Assembly (NCBI RefSeq): GCF_020741395.1
Contig: NZ_DYZA01000062.1
Coordinates: 1 to 13,487, forward strand
Direction of reading: 5' to 3'
From: Mailhella massiliensis
GTDB lineage: Bacteria; Desulfobacterota; Desulfovibrionia; Desulfovibrionales; Desulfovibrionaceae
Length of the DNA stretch: 13,487 nt
Shown here: positions 6,884-13,408 of the stretch, in pieces
Layout: every line of letters begins with the position of its first letter
How positions within the stretch are numbered: position 1 is the first letter of the stretch
Made by a program: the position numbers and the translations under genes
Notes under the pieces: model-generated
What the model was told of the DNA's origin: nothing
Databases searched by the model: none
What the model saw: only the letters and a program-made list of their open reading frames with translations

Positions 6884-8770
6884 ATGCTTGAACTCAAACG
6901 TCTCAACTCCATGGAAGATCTCGCCAAGCTGCAGGAAGAAGCCCGTCCTCTCCTGGATCTGCGCCACTACGCCCGCGGGGAAAAAGAAGAAAAATACCAG
7001 ATTCTCATCTGTGGCGGTACCGGCTGCTCCTCGTCAGGCAGCCTGAACGTGCGAGACGCCCTGCAGAAGGCCATTGACGACAACGGCCTTCATGAACGCG
7101 TAAGCATCGTGGTCACCGGCTGTCACGGTTTCTGCGAACTCGGCCCACTGGTCATCTTCTACCCCGGCGGCATTTTCTATGTCCGCGTGCATCCCGAAGA
7201 CGCCGACGAGCTGATCAAGACCACCGTCATTGAAGGCAAGACGGTGGATCGCCTGCATTATCAGGGCCGTACCGGCAAGACTCCGCGCCACAGCTACCGC
7301 GACATGCTCTTCTACAGCCTGCAGAAGCGCATGGTGCTGCACAACTGCGGCCGTATCGACCCGGAAAATATTTTTGAATACATCGCAAACGGCGGCTATC
7401 AGGGCATCGCCAAGGCCATAGCCATGGGCCGTGAAGCCACGCTGGAAGAAGTGTACAAGTCCGGCCTGCGCGGGCGCGGCGGCGCGGGCTTCCCCACAGG
7501 ACTCAAGTGGAAGTTCATGGCCTCGGAGCAGGCCGAGCCCAAATACATGCTCTGCAACGCCGACGAAGGCGACCCCGGCGCGTTCATGGATCGTTCCGTC
7601 CTTGAAGGCGACCCCAACGCCGTTATCGAGGGCATGCTCATCGGCGCATGGGCCACGGGCGCGAGCCTGGGCTATGTGTATGTGCGCGCCGAATATCCTC
7701 TGGCAATCAAGCGCCTCGGCATAGCCCTTGCCGAAGCCGAAGCCCTGGGCCTCATCGGCGACAACATCCTGGGGTCCGGCTTCAACTTCCACCTGAAGAT
7801 CAAGCAGGGCGCAGGCGCCTTCGTCTGCGGCGAAGAAACCGCCCTCATGCGCTCCATCGAAGGCAAGAGAGGCATGCCCCGCGTTCGTCCGCCCTTCCCC
7901 GCCAAGCAGGGCCTGTGGGAAAAGCCCACGGTGCTCAACAACGTGGAAACTTTTGCCAACATCCCCCGCATCATCATGAACGGCGCGGAAGCCTTCCGCC
8001 AAGACGGCACGGAAAAATCCTCCGGCACCAAGATCTTCGCCGTCACCGGCAAGGTACGCAACACCGGCCTTGTGGAAGTGCCCATGGGCGTTTCCATGCG
8101 CCACATCATTTTCGATATCTGCGCCGGCATCAAGGACGACAAGGCCTTCAAGGCCGTGCAGATAGGCGGCCCTTCCGGCGCATGCCTGCCCGCCTCCATG
8201 CTCGACAACCCCGTAGACTATGATTCCCTCACAGCCGCGGGCGCCATGATGGGGTCCGGCGGCCTTGTCGTGGTGGACGAAGACACCTGCATGGTGGACC
8301 TCGCCCGCTTCTTCCTCTCCTTCACGCAGGCCGAAAGCTGCGGCAAGTGCACACCCTGCCGTGAGGGCAGCAAGCGCATGCTGGAGATCCTGGAACGCAT
8401 CTGCAACGGCAACGGCCGGGACGGAGACATTGAGGAACTGGAAAGGCTGGCCCACACCATGCGCACCGCTTCGCTCTGCGCCCTGGGGCAGACGGCCCCC
8501 AACCCCGTTCTCTCCACCCTGCGCTTTTTCCGGTCGGAATACGAGGCACACATCCACGACAAGAAGTGTCCCGCCGGCACCTGCACCAACCTGCTGCAAT
8601 ACAAGATTAATCCTGAGAAGTGCAAGGGCTGCACACTCTGCGCGCGCAACTGCCCCGTAAACGCCATTACCGGGAAGGTGCGCGAACCCCACCTGATCAA
8701 TCCCAACAAGTGCATCAAGTGCGGCACCTGCATGGACAAGTGCAAGCACGGCGCCATCATCCGCGTTTAA
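6884..8770 (+). CDS. hndC: Electron-bifurcating hydrogenase flavin/NAD(P)-binding subunit (HydB-type; fused HndB+HndC)
   Basis: This 628-aa NuoF-like subunit has four parts. (i) Residues ~38-125 are a thioredoxin-like [2Fe-2S] domain with C43, C48, C80 and C84, equivalent to the separate HndB of Desulfovibrio. (ii) Residues ~145-400 are the NuoF core with FMN/NAD(H)-binding GRGGAGFPTG (197-206), NADEGDPGAF (225-234) and GAGAFVCGEETAL (309-321). (iii) An SLBB-like region is followed by the [4Fe-4S] site ESCGKCTPCREG (C486, C489, C492) with C532. (iv) Residues ~573-628 are a 2x[4Fe-4S] ferredoxin: C580, C583, C586, C590 and C610, C613, C616, C620. H556/H558 with C562 and C567 lie where bifurcating HydB has, as I recall, a zinc site. 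The length and order match Thermotoga-type HydB. An AGAGG element five bases upstream sets the start. Predicted role: FMN-based coupling of H2, NAD(P) and ferredoxin. Confidence 0.94.
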   Translation: MLELKRLNSMEDLAKLQEEARPLLDLRHYARGEKEEKYQILICGGTGCSSSGSLNVRDALQKAIDDNGLHERVSIVVTGCHGFCELGPLVIFYPGGIFYVRVHPEDADELIKTTVIEGKTVDRLHYQGRTGKTPRHSYRDMLFYSLQKRMVLHNCGRIDPENIFEYIANGGYQGIAKAIAMGREATLEEVYKSGLRGRGGAGFPTGLKWKFMASEQAEPKYMLCNADEGDPGAFMDRSVLEGDPNAVIEGMLIGAWATGASLGYVYVRAEYPLAIKRLGIALAEAEALGLIGDNILGSGFNFHLKIKQGAGAFVCGEETALMRSIEGKRGMPRVRPPFPAKQGLWEKPTVLNNVETFANIPRIIMNGAEAFRQDGTEKSSGTKIFAVTGKVRNTGLVEVPMGVSMRHIIFDICAGIKDDKAFKAVQIGGPSGACLPASMLDNPVDYDSLTAAGAMMGSGGLVVVDEDTCMVDLARFFLSFTQAESCGKCTPCREGSKRMLEILERICNGNGRDGDIEELERLAHTMRTASLCALGQTAPNPVLSTLRFFRSEYEAHIHDKKCPAGTCTNLLQYKINPEKCKGCTLCARNCPVNAITGKVREPHLINPNKCIKCGTCMDKCKHGAIIRV

Positions 8771-8796
8771 GCCCGGCTTCCTGGAGGAGAATCATC

Positions 8797-10542
8797 ATGA
8801 GCGATACCGTTAATCTGACGATAGACGGCCAGAAAGTGGCCGCGCCCGCAGGCTCCACCATTCTGGAAGCGGCGAAGCTTGTCGGCATCAATATCCCCAC
8901 GCTCTGCCATCATCCGCTGCTGCGCCCGGACGGCGCGTGCCGCGTGTGCGTATGCAAAGTGACAAAAGCCCGCGCTTTCATGCCCGCGTGCATCACCAAG
9001 GTGAGCGAGGGCATGGAAGTGTTCACCAACGATCCTGAAGTGCTGGAAGTGCGCGAGAACATCGTGGAACTTCTGCTCGCCAACCATCCCAAGGACTGCC
9101 TTTCCTGCGCCCGCTCCGGCAACTGCGAACTGCAGACCGTGGCCAACAATCTGGGCATACGCCGCGTGCGCTACGACTACAACCATCAGATGGTGGAAAA
9201 GGATGAAAGCAACCCCTGCATTGTGCGTGAACCGGCCAAGTGCATTCTCTGCGGCCGCTGCGTGCGCATGTGCGCCGAAGTGCAGGGCGTCAGCATCTAC
9301 TCCTTCGCCTATCGCGGCCTGAACGCCCGCGTGACTCCGGCCTTCAACCTGGGCCTCGGCGAAGTATCGTGCACCTTCTGCGGCCAGTGCCGCAAGGTCT
9401 GCCCTACCGGGGCCATTACTATTAAAAGCGATATCAGCCGCGCATGGCAGGCCCTGCGCGACCCTGAAAAAATCGTCATGGTGCAGACGGCTCCCTCCGT
9501 GCGCGTAGCGATCAGCGAGCCCTTCGGCGGCAAGCCCGGGGACATTGCCACCGGCCAGATGGTCAGCGCCCTGCGCCGCATAGGCTTCGACAAGGTATTC
9601 GACACCAACTGGTCGGCCGACCTCACCATCCTGGAGGAAGGGCACGAACTCATCAACCGTGTAAAAAACAGCGGGCGGCTTCCCATGATCACGAGCTGCT
9701 CCCCCGGCTGGATCAACTTCATTGAACTCTACTACCCCGAACTTCTTCCCCATCTCTCCACGGCCAAAAGCCCGCAGTCCATGTTCGGGGCTATGCTCAA
9801 GACCTACTACGCCCAGAAGCAGGGCATAGATCCTTCCAAGATCGTTTCCGTGTCCATCATGCCTTGCACAGCCAAGAAGTTCGAGGCCCGGAGGCGCGAA
9901 CTTTCGGCCAGCGGCTACGCCGACACCGACATAGTGCTCACCACCACGGAACTGGCGCAGATGATCAAGGAAGCCAACATCAACTTCTTCGCCCTGCCTG
10001 AAGAGGACTTCGACCCCATCATGGGCCTCGGCTCCGGCGCGGGTACCATCTTCGGCGCTACCGGCGGCGTGATGGAAGCGGCCGTGCGCACTGCCTACAA
10101 GGTCATCACAGGCGAAGAAATGGAGCCTGTGGAACTGGAGGCCGTACGCGGCATGGAAGGCATCCGTGAAGCAGAAGTGGACTTCAAGGGCATCCTGAAG
10201 CTCAAGGTAGCCATAGCCCACGGTCTGGCCAACGCCCGCAAGGTCTGCGAAATGATCCGCGAAGGCAACCCGCGCGGCTGGAACTTCATTGAGATCATGG
10301 CCTGCCCCGGCGGCTGCATCAACGGCGGCGGCCAGCCCATCAGTCTTGAGGCCGACACCCCGCGCCTGCGCATCGAAGCCCTGTATCGGGACGACCGCAA
10401 CCTCCCCGTGCGCAGAAGCCACGACAACCCCGAAATCAAGGCCCTGTACGAGGAATTCCTCGGCGAACCCAACAGCCATAAGGCGCATGAACTGCTGCAT
10501 ACCCGCTATTATCAGCAGTACCGCTCCTGCAAAAGCAAGTAA
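8797..10542 (+). CDS. hndD: [FeFe]-hydrogenase catalytic subunit (HndD/HydA)
   Basis: This 581-aa cytoplasmic H2-activating subunit lacks a Tat signal. The N-terminal [2Fe-2S] ferredoxin uses C37, C48, C51 and C65. A His-Cys3 [4Fe-4S] site follows (H97, C101, C104, C110 in HPKDCLSCARSGNCELQ), then two [4Fe-4S] sites (C149/C152/C155/C159 and C192/C195/C198/C202). The H domain has L1 TSCSPGW (299-305), L2 MPCTAKKFEA (355-364) and L3 MACPGGCINGGGQP (501-514), then a small-subunit-like tail ending in HELLHTRYYQQY. L1 has Ser302 where most enzymes have a second Cys. There is no extra C-terminal [2Fe-2S] domain of the kind seen in T. maritima HydA. GGAGGA eight bases before ATG 8797 sets the start, 26 bases after the hndC stop. 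The operon is closed by the terminator just downstream. No HydE/F/G maturases are in the window. Confidence 0.97.
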   Translation: MSDTVNLTIDGQKVAAPAGSTILEAAKLVGINIPTLCHHPLLRPDGACRVCVCKVTKARAFMPACITKVSEGMEVFTNDPEVLEVRENIVELLLANHPKDCLSCARSGNCELQTVANNLGIRRVRYDYNHQMVEKDESNPCIVREPAKCILCGRCVRMCAEVQGVSIYSFAYRGLNARVTPAFNLGLGEVSCTFCGQCRKVCPTGAITIKSDISRAWQALRDPEKIVMVQTAPSVRVAISEPFGGKPGDIATGQMVSALRRIGFDKVFDTNWSADLTILEEGHELINRVKNSGRLPMITSCSPGWINFIELYYPELLPHLSTAKSPQSMFGAMLKTYYAQKQGIDPSKIVSVSIMPCTAKKFEARRRELSASGYADTDIVLTTTELAQMIKEANINFFALPEEDFDPIMGLGSGAGTIFGATGGVMEAAVRTAYKVITGEEMEPVELEAVRGMEGIREAEVDFKGILKLKVAIAHGLANARKVCEMIREGNPRGWNFIEIMACPGGCINGGGQPISLEADTPRLRIEALYRDDRNLPVRRSHDNPEIKALYEEFLGEPNSHKAHELLHTRYYQQYRSCKSK

Positions 10543-10560
10543 GCGCACCCCCTGACGCGA

Positions 10561-10598
10561 CGCGCCCCGCCCGGTTACCGGACGGGGTGCGTTTTCTT
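10561..10598 (+). terminator. Rho-independent terminator of the hydrogenase operon
   Basis: A 9-bp outer stem (CGCGCCCCG with CGGGGTGCG, one G-U pair), a C-A mismatch, and an inner CCGG/CCGG stem with a TTA loop are followed directly by TTTTCTT. It begins 18 bases after the hndD stop. It is a textbook structure separating the hydrogenase genes from the next unit. The following 200 bases to the next start hold no gene that I can see. Confidence 0.9.
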
Positions 10599-10736
10599 CA
10601 GGGCTCTCCGCCCTAATACGACAGGTACCGGACCTTTTCCGCAAAAAACAGCCTCTCCCTCTTGCGCAGCGCACTTTCAGGCCCCATATACAGATTCCGC
10701 CCTCTGCGCCATTTCAAGGCCGACGGATCGCTCTCT

Positions 10737-10766
10737 TTGACTTTTCCATCGGTTGCGGCCAATATG
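10737..10766 (+). promoter_or_regulatory. Possible promoter of the 131-aa protein gene
   Basis: TTGACT (10737-10742) has five of six -35 consensus bases. A weak AATATG (10761-10766) follows after 18 bases. Some promoter is expected here because a strong terminator lies upstream. Confidence 0.3.
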
Positions 10767-10798
10767 AACGCCGGCTATCGCCAATGTATGGAGGATTT

Positions 10799-11194
10799 AT
10801 GCCCGAACAGCGCTTTCTTTCCGAAATGTTCCTGGTTCAGCCGCCGCACTGGGGGCTGAGAGGAGACCCTTTTCTCTGGGAAGATATGAAGAAGGCCTTT
10901 GCCGAAACGCCCTTCCCCTACAGCGCCCATGAACTGGTCATGGACATACACCGCCTTTTCCGGGAAAAAACCGGCGAGGAACTGACCAATACCGCCCGTC
11001 CCTTCGTGGAATCCTATGCCCATGGGGGGAGCTCTTCCGGCATGATTTCCGGTAAGTTCTGGCTGGGGACGGCCATTCCCCTGCTGCTGGCCCTGCGCGA
11101 CGTAGCGGAAAACAACATGGAAGAATTCGACAAGATCCTGGCCGACGGCACGGCGCGCTTCGCGCTGCGCACACATCCCTGCACGCCGCAATAA
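10799..11194 (+). CDS. Conserved hypothetical protein, 131 aa, function unknown
   Basis: I cannot assign a function. The protein is soluble-looking, with no signal peptide or clear membrane helix. Its most distinctive blocks are PPHWGLRGDPFLWEDM (15-30) and RPFVESYAHGGSSSGMISGK (67-86) followed by FW. The closely spaced Trp, Gly, Asp and His residues look like conserved motifs rather than random coding, and I have an impression of similar short hypothetical proteins in gut anaerobes. ATG 10799 is chosen because GGAGG lies four bases upstream; an in-frame ATG at 10784 would precede that site. It is flanked by terminators on both sides and so appears monocistronic. A Ser/Gly/His-rich AHGGSSSG loop could bind a ligand or phosphate, but this is speculation. 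Confidence 0.8.
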   Translation: MPEQRFLSEMFLVQPPHWGLRGDPFLWEDMKKAFAETPFPYSAHELVMDIHRLFREKTGEELTNTARPFVESYAHGGSSSGMISGKFWLGTAIPLLLALRDVAENNMEEFDKILADGTARFALRTHPCTPQ

Positions 11195-11241
11195 GCCTGT
11201 CTCCCCCCTGCAAGGAAGCACGGGGCAGGCATTGCGTCCCG
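11195..11241 (+). terminator. Weak hairpin and T-tract right after the 131-aa gene
   Basis: Directly after the TAA, GCCTG (11195-11199) can pair with CAGGC (11226-11230), with CCCC/GGGG pairing inside. TTTTT follows about eleven bases later. The hairpin-to-T distance is long for an intrinsic terminator, so this may only assist the strong site downstream. Confidence 0.3.
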
Positions 11242-11296
11242 TTTTTCTTTGCGGCGCAGAGGCTCCTCCCGCCAGAGGAACCACCCTTTGATTGCC

Positions 11297-11342
11297 ATGA
11301 AAAAGGAGCCTTCTCACCGGAAGAAGAAGGCTCCTTTTTCAT
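11297..11342. terminator. Bidirectional terminator, perfect 18-bp stem
   Basis: ATGAAAAAGGAGCCTTCT (11297-11314) and its exact reverse complement (11325-11342) enclose a 10-base loop. The A-rich 5' arm and T-rich 3' arm give a U-run in both directions. It lies between two convergent genes, about 100 bases after the 131-aa gene and 13 bases after the stop of the 44-aa gene on the minus strand. It should end both transcripts. Confidence 0.92.
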
Positions 11343-11355
11343 CAGGCGGAAAACA

Positions 11356-11490
11356 TCAGTGGACGTGTTCGCCGCGCTTGACGCGATAGATGATGGCGGC
11401 AATCATGACCGCAAAATAAATGAAGATGCAGCCTACGCCCACAAAGCCCTGAGGGGTGGAATGCAGGGCGCTGGTAATGAGTTCTCCCAT
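11356..11490 (-). CDS. Small single-pass membrane protein, 44 aa, unrecognised
   Basis: The start is ATG 11490 and the stop TGA at 11358-11356. The protein reads MGELITSALHSTPQGFVGVG, then a hydrophobic segment (about residues 15-35: CIFIYFAVMIAAIIY) and a basic tail RVKRGEHVH, predicting one helix with the C-terminus inside the cell. GAGGAG (11502-11497) lies six bases before the ATG, a -35/-10 pair lies upstream, and the bidirectional terminator follows 13 bases after the stop. The gene therefore has a complete transcription unit, which is strong evidence that it is real. I do not recognise a family. Small accessory subunits of transporters or respiratory complexes have this size and shape, but no partner gene is adjacent. 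Confidence 0.82.
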   Translation of the reverse strand: MGELITSALHSTPQGFVGVGCIFIYFAVMIAAIIYRVKRGEHVH

Positions 11491-11502
11491 ACTGTGCTCC
11501 TC

Positions 11503-11822
11503 GAAAGTCTGGACTGCCCTCCGGCGGAGATGCCGGGATCAGCATTCATTCTCCCCTAACAAAGGCAAAAAGTCAAGGCGGAGTCCTGAAGAAAGCCGCT
11601 CCGTCCACCAATGCAAGGCGGTCTTAACAACGTCCTCTTTTTCACAGTTTCTCTCCGACCGCACTCGGAAAGAGACGGCCAGACCTTGCCCTGTAAGCTC
11701 AGTCTCTTCTTTTCAGGAACCCCCCGGGCGGGCGATACCCCGTACTGATCTTTGCTCCGGGCGCGCCATGTCTGTATGGTTCATCGGTTCTGCTCCGGTC
11801 GGGGAAGTCTGATGGGTCTCTT
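11503..11822. other. Non-coding gap between the 44-aa gene and rlmD
   Basis: No convincing gene is seen here. The open frames are short, lack ribosome sites and look like chance. The stretch holds the promoter of the 44-aa gene (11548-11576, minus) and an imperfect hairpin at 11650-11675 (TCTCT-CCGA pairing with TCGG-AA-AGAGA, loop of six). The rlmD promoter starts at its right edge. Nothing resembles a tRNA or a known riboswitch. Confidence 0.5.
11548..11576 (-). promoter_or_regulatory. Promoter of the 44-aa membrane protein gene
   Basis: On the minus strand, TTGACT (11576-11571) is followed after exactly 17 bases by GAGAAT (11553-11548), giving 5/6 and 4/6 matches to sigma70 consensus. It lies about 60 bases upstream of the ATG. 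Confidence 0.5.
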
Positions 11823-11851
11823 TTGCCTTTCCCGCCCCGCCCTGCTATGAT
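11823..11851 (+). promoter_or_regulatory. Extended -10 promoter of the methyltransferase gene
   Basis: TTGCCT (11823-11828), 17 bases, then TATGAT (11846-11851) preceded by TGC form a good extended -10 promoter. The expected transcript start is about 20 bases before the ATG, giving a short leader. Confidence 0.55.
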
Positions 11852-11876
11852 GATCCGATCACAACGGGAGAACACC

Positions 11877-13343
11877 ATGGAATATCATACGGGCGATACA
11901 CTGGAGCTGGAACTTGCCGGGCTTTCTTCCGACGGCAGGGCCGTGGGACGCAGCGTGGAAGGCATGACCGTCTTTGTCCGGGGCGGCCTTCCCGGGCAGA
12001 AAGTCGCGGCCCGGCTCACCGCCGTAAAAAAACGTATGGCCGAAGCGGAAGTAGAGGAAATCCTGCAAAGAGCGAGGGAAGAACGCCCGGCCCCCTGTGT
12101 TCATGCTGCAAACTGCGGCGGATGCCCGTGGCAAAGCCTGGCCTATCCCCTTCAGCTTGAGTGGAAACGGCGCATTGTACAGGACTCCCTGCAACGCATA
12201 GGCCGTCTTGCCCTGCCGGAAGAGATCATCATGCCCGTGCTTTCCTGCGGGGAAGAAGCGCAATGGACCTACAGGAACAAAATGGAATTTGCCTTTGCCG
12301 AAAGCCGGGAAGGAAAAACCCTGCTCGGCCTGAGGGAACGCTCTTCGCACAGCGTTACGGAAGTGACAGGCTGCCTTCTTCAGAGCAGGCGCGCCATGGC
12401 CGTACTCCAGGCCCTGCGCGAGCTGTGTGATAAATACCGCCTGCATGCAGCCTCCTCGCAGCGTGGAGGCCGAAGGCCCCGCCACGGCTCCTTCAGCCGC
12501 TCCGTAAGGCAGAACGACATTCTGCGCTTTGCCGTCATACGCGAGCCCCTGGCTGGGGGCTGCCTGGTGGAGCTCATTACTCTGCCCTCGCCTCAGGAAA
12601 ATTCGACTCTGCGAAAGCTCGGCCAGGAACTTCTAGCCTGTCCCCACGGTGTGACGGGCTTCGTACACAGCATACGCAGAAACGAAAGTGATGTAGCCTA
12701 CGGAGAGGAAACCGCCTTCACCCTGGGCGAGGCACAGCTTTCGGAGACGCTCCACCTTCAGGGCAGGGAGGTGGCCTTCCGGCTCGATCACAATTCCTTC
12801 TTTCAGGTGAACAGCCGTGCGGCGGAGCTGCTTTACAACAGCGCGGCAAAACTCGCCTCTGCTTTGTTCTCTGCCGAAGAAGACCGCTTGTGGGGCGAAA
12901 GCTGCTGGGACATTTACTGCGGAGCAGGAGGGCTCGCCCTGACCATGGCCCCGCATTTTCAGCATATCTTCGGTCTGGAAGCCGTGGCTCAGGCTGTGGA
13001 GCTGGCCCGGGAGAACGCCCGGATCGCCGGAGGGGAAACGACATTCCGCTTTGAAGCTGGCGACGCCGCAACCCTTGAACGCCGCTTTTCCCGTATGGGG
13101 ATACCCGACCTTCTCGTCACCGACCCGCCGCGCGCGGGCATGGACGAAAGAACGGTGCAAGCCATACTCAGGCACCGACCGCCGCGCGTGATCCTTGTTT
13201 CCTGCAACCCGGCCACACTCGCGCGCGACCTTGCCCTGCTCGCTCCCGCCTATCATCTCCGCGCCGTGCAGCCCGTGGACATTTTCCCTCAGACGCCCCA
13301 TGTGGAGACTGTGGCCGCCTTGGAAGTAAAATCCCTGTTGTGA
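11877..13343 (+). CDS. rlmD: 23S rRNA (uracil-C5)-methyltransferase, RlmD/TrmA family
   Basis: This 488-aa SAM-dependent RNA m5U methyltransferase has an N-terminal TRAM-like OB domain (about 5-65, with GLSSDGRAVGR and VFVRGGLPGQKV). A [4Fe-4S] site follows with C74, C80 and C83 (CVHAANCGGCPWQ) and C166. The C-terminal catalytic domain has FRLDHNSFFQVN (301-312), SAM motif DIYCGAGGLAL (345-355), DPPRAG (416-421), the nucleophile C443 in LVSCNPATLARDL, and the base E477 in HVETVA. The Fe-S cluster and TRAM domain favour RlmD (U1939) over TrmA, but position specificity (U747, U1939 or both) cannot be settled by eye. GGGAG six bases before ATG 11877 is preferred over upstream in-frame ATGs. The region around 193-212 is Arg/Ser-rich, possibly a flexible RNA-binding loop. 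Confidence 0.94.
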   Translation: MEYHTGDTLELELAGLSSDGRAVGRSVEGMTVFVRGGLPGQKVAARLTAVKKRMAEAEVEEILQRAREERPAPCVHAANCGGCPWQSLAYPLQLEWKRRIVQDSLQRIGRLALPEEIIMPVLSCGEEAQWTYRNKMEFAFAESREGKTLLGLRERSSHSVTEVTGCLLQSRRAMAVLQALRELCDKYRLHAASSQRGGRRPRHGSFSRSVRQNDILRFAVIREPLAGGCLVELITLPSPQENSTLRKLGQELLACPHGVTGFVHSIRRNESDVAYGEETAFTLGEAQLSETLHLQGREVAFRLDHNSFFQVNSRAAELLYNSAAKLASALFSAEEDRLWGESCWDIYCGAGGLALTMAPHFQHIFGLEAVAQAVELARENARIAGGETTFRFEAGDAATLERRFSRMGIPDLLVTDPPRAGMDERTVQAILRHRPPRVILVSCNPATLARDLALLAPAYHLRAVQPVDIFPQTPHVETVAALEVKSLL

Positions 13344-13408
13344 CGCTCCGGCCGGGGCACGCCGGAAAAAGGCCGCGAATGCCTTATTCATCTTAAAAGG
13401 AACAGGTT

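Noticed and set aside
7034..8749. 571-codon open frame on the minus strand opposite hndC
   Set aside because: It is Ala/Gly/His/Val-rich, with no family resemblance, and lies opposite an unmistakable hydrogenase subunit. It is a by-product of GC-biased third positions.
8767..10674. 635-codon open frame on the minus strand opposite hndD
   Set aside because: Same reasoning; it also runs antisense through the hydrogenase terminator.
11456..11812. 118-codon plus-strand open frame across the rlmD upstream gap
   Set aside because: It has no ribosome site or motif, is antisense to the 44-aa gene and its promoter, and has a random-looking composition.
13347..13366. Terminator after rlmD
   Set aside because: TCCGGC/GCCGGA can form a six-bp hairpin, but it is followed by A residues rather than T on the plus strand.
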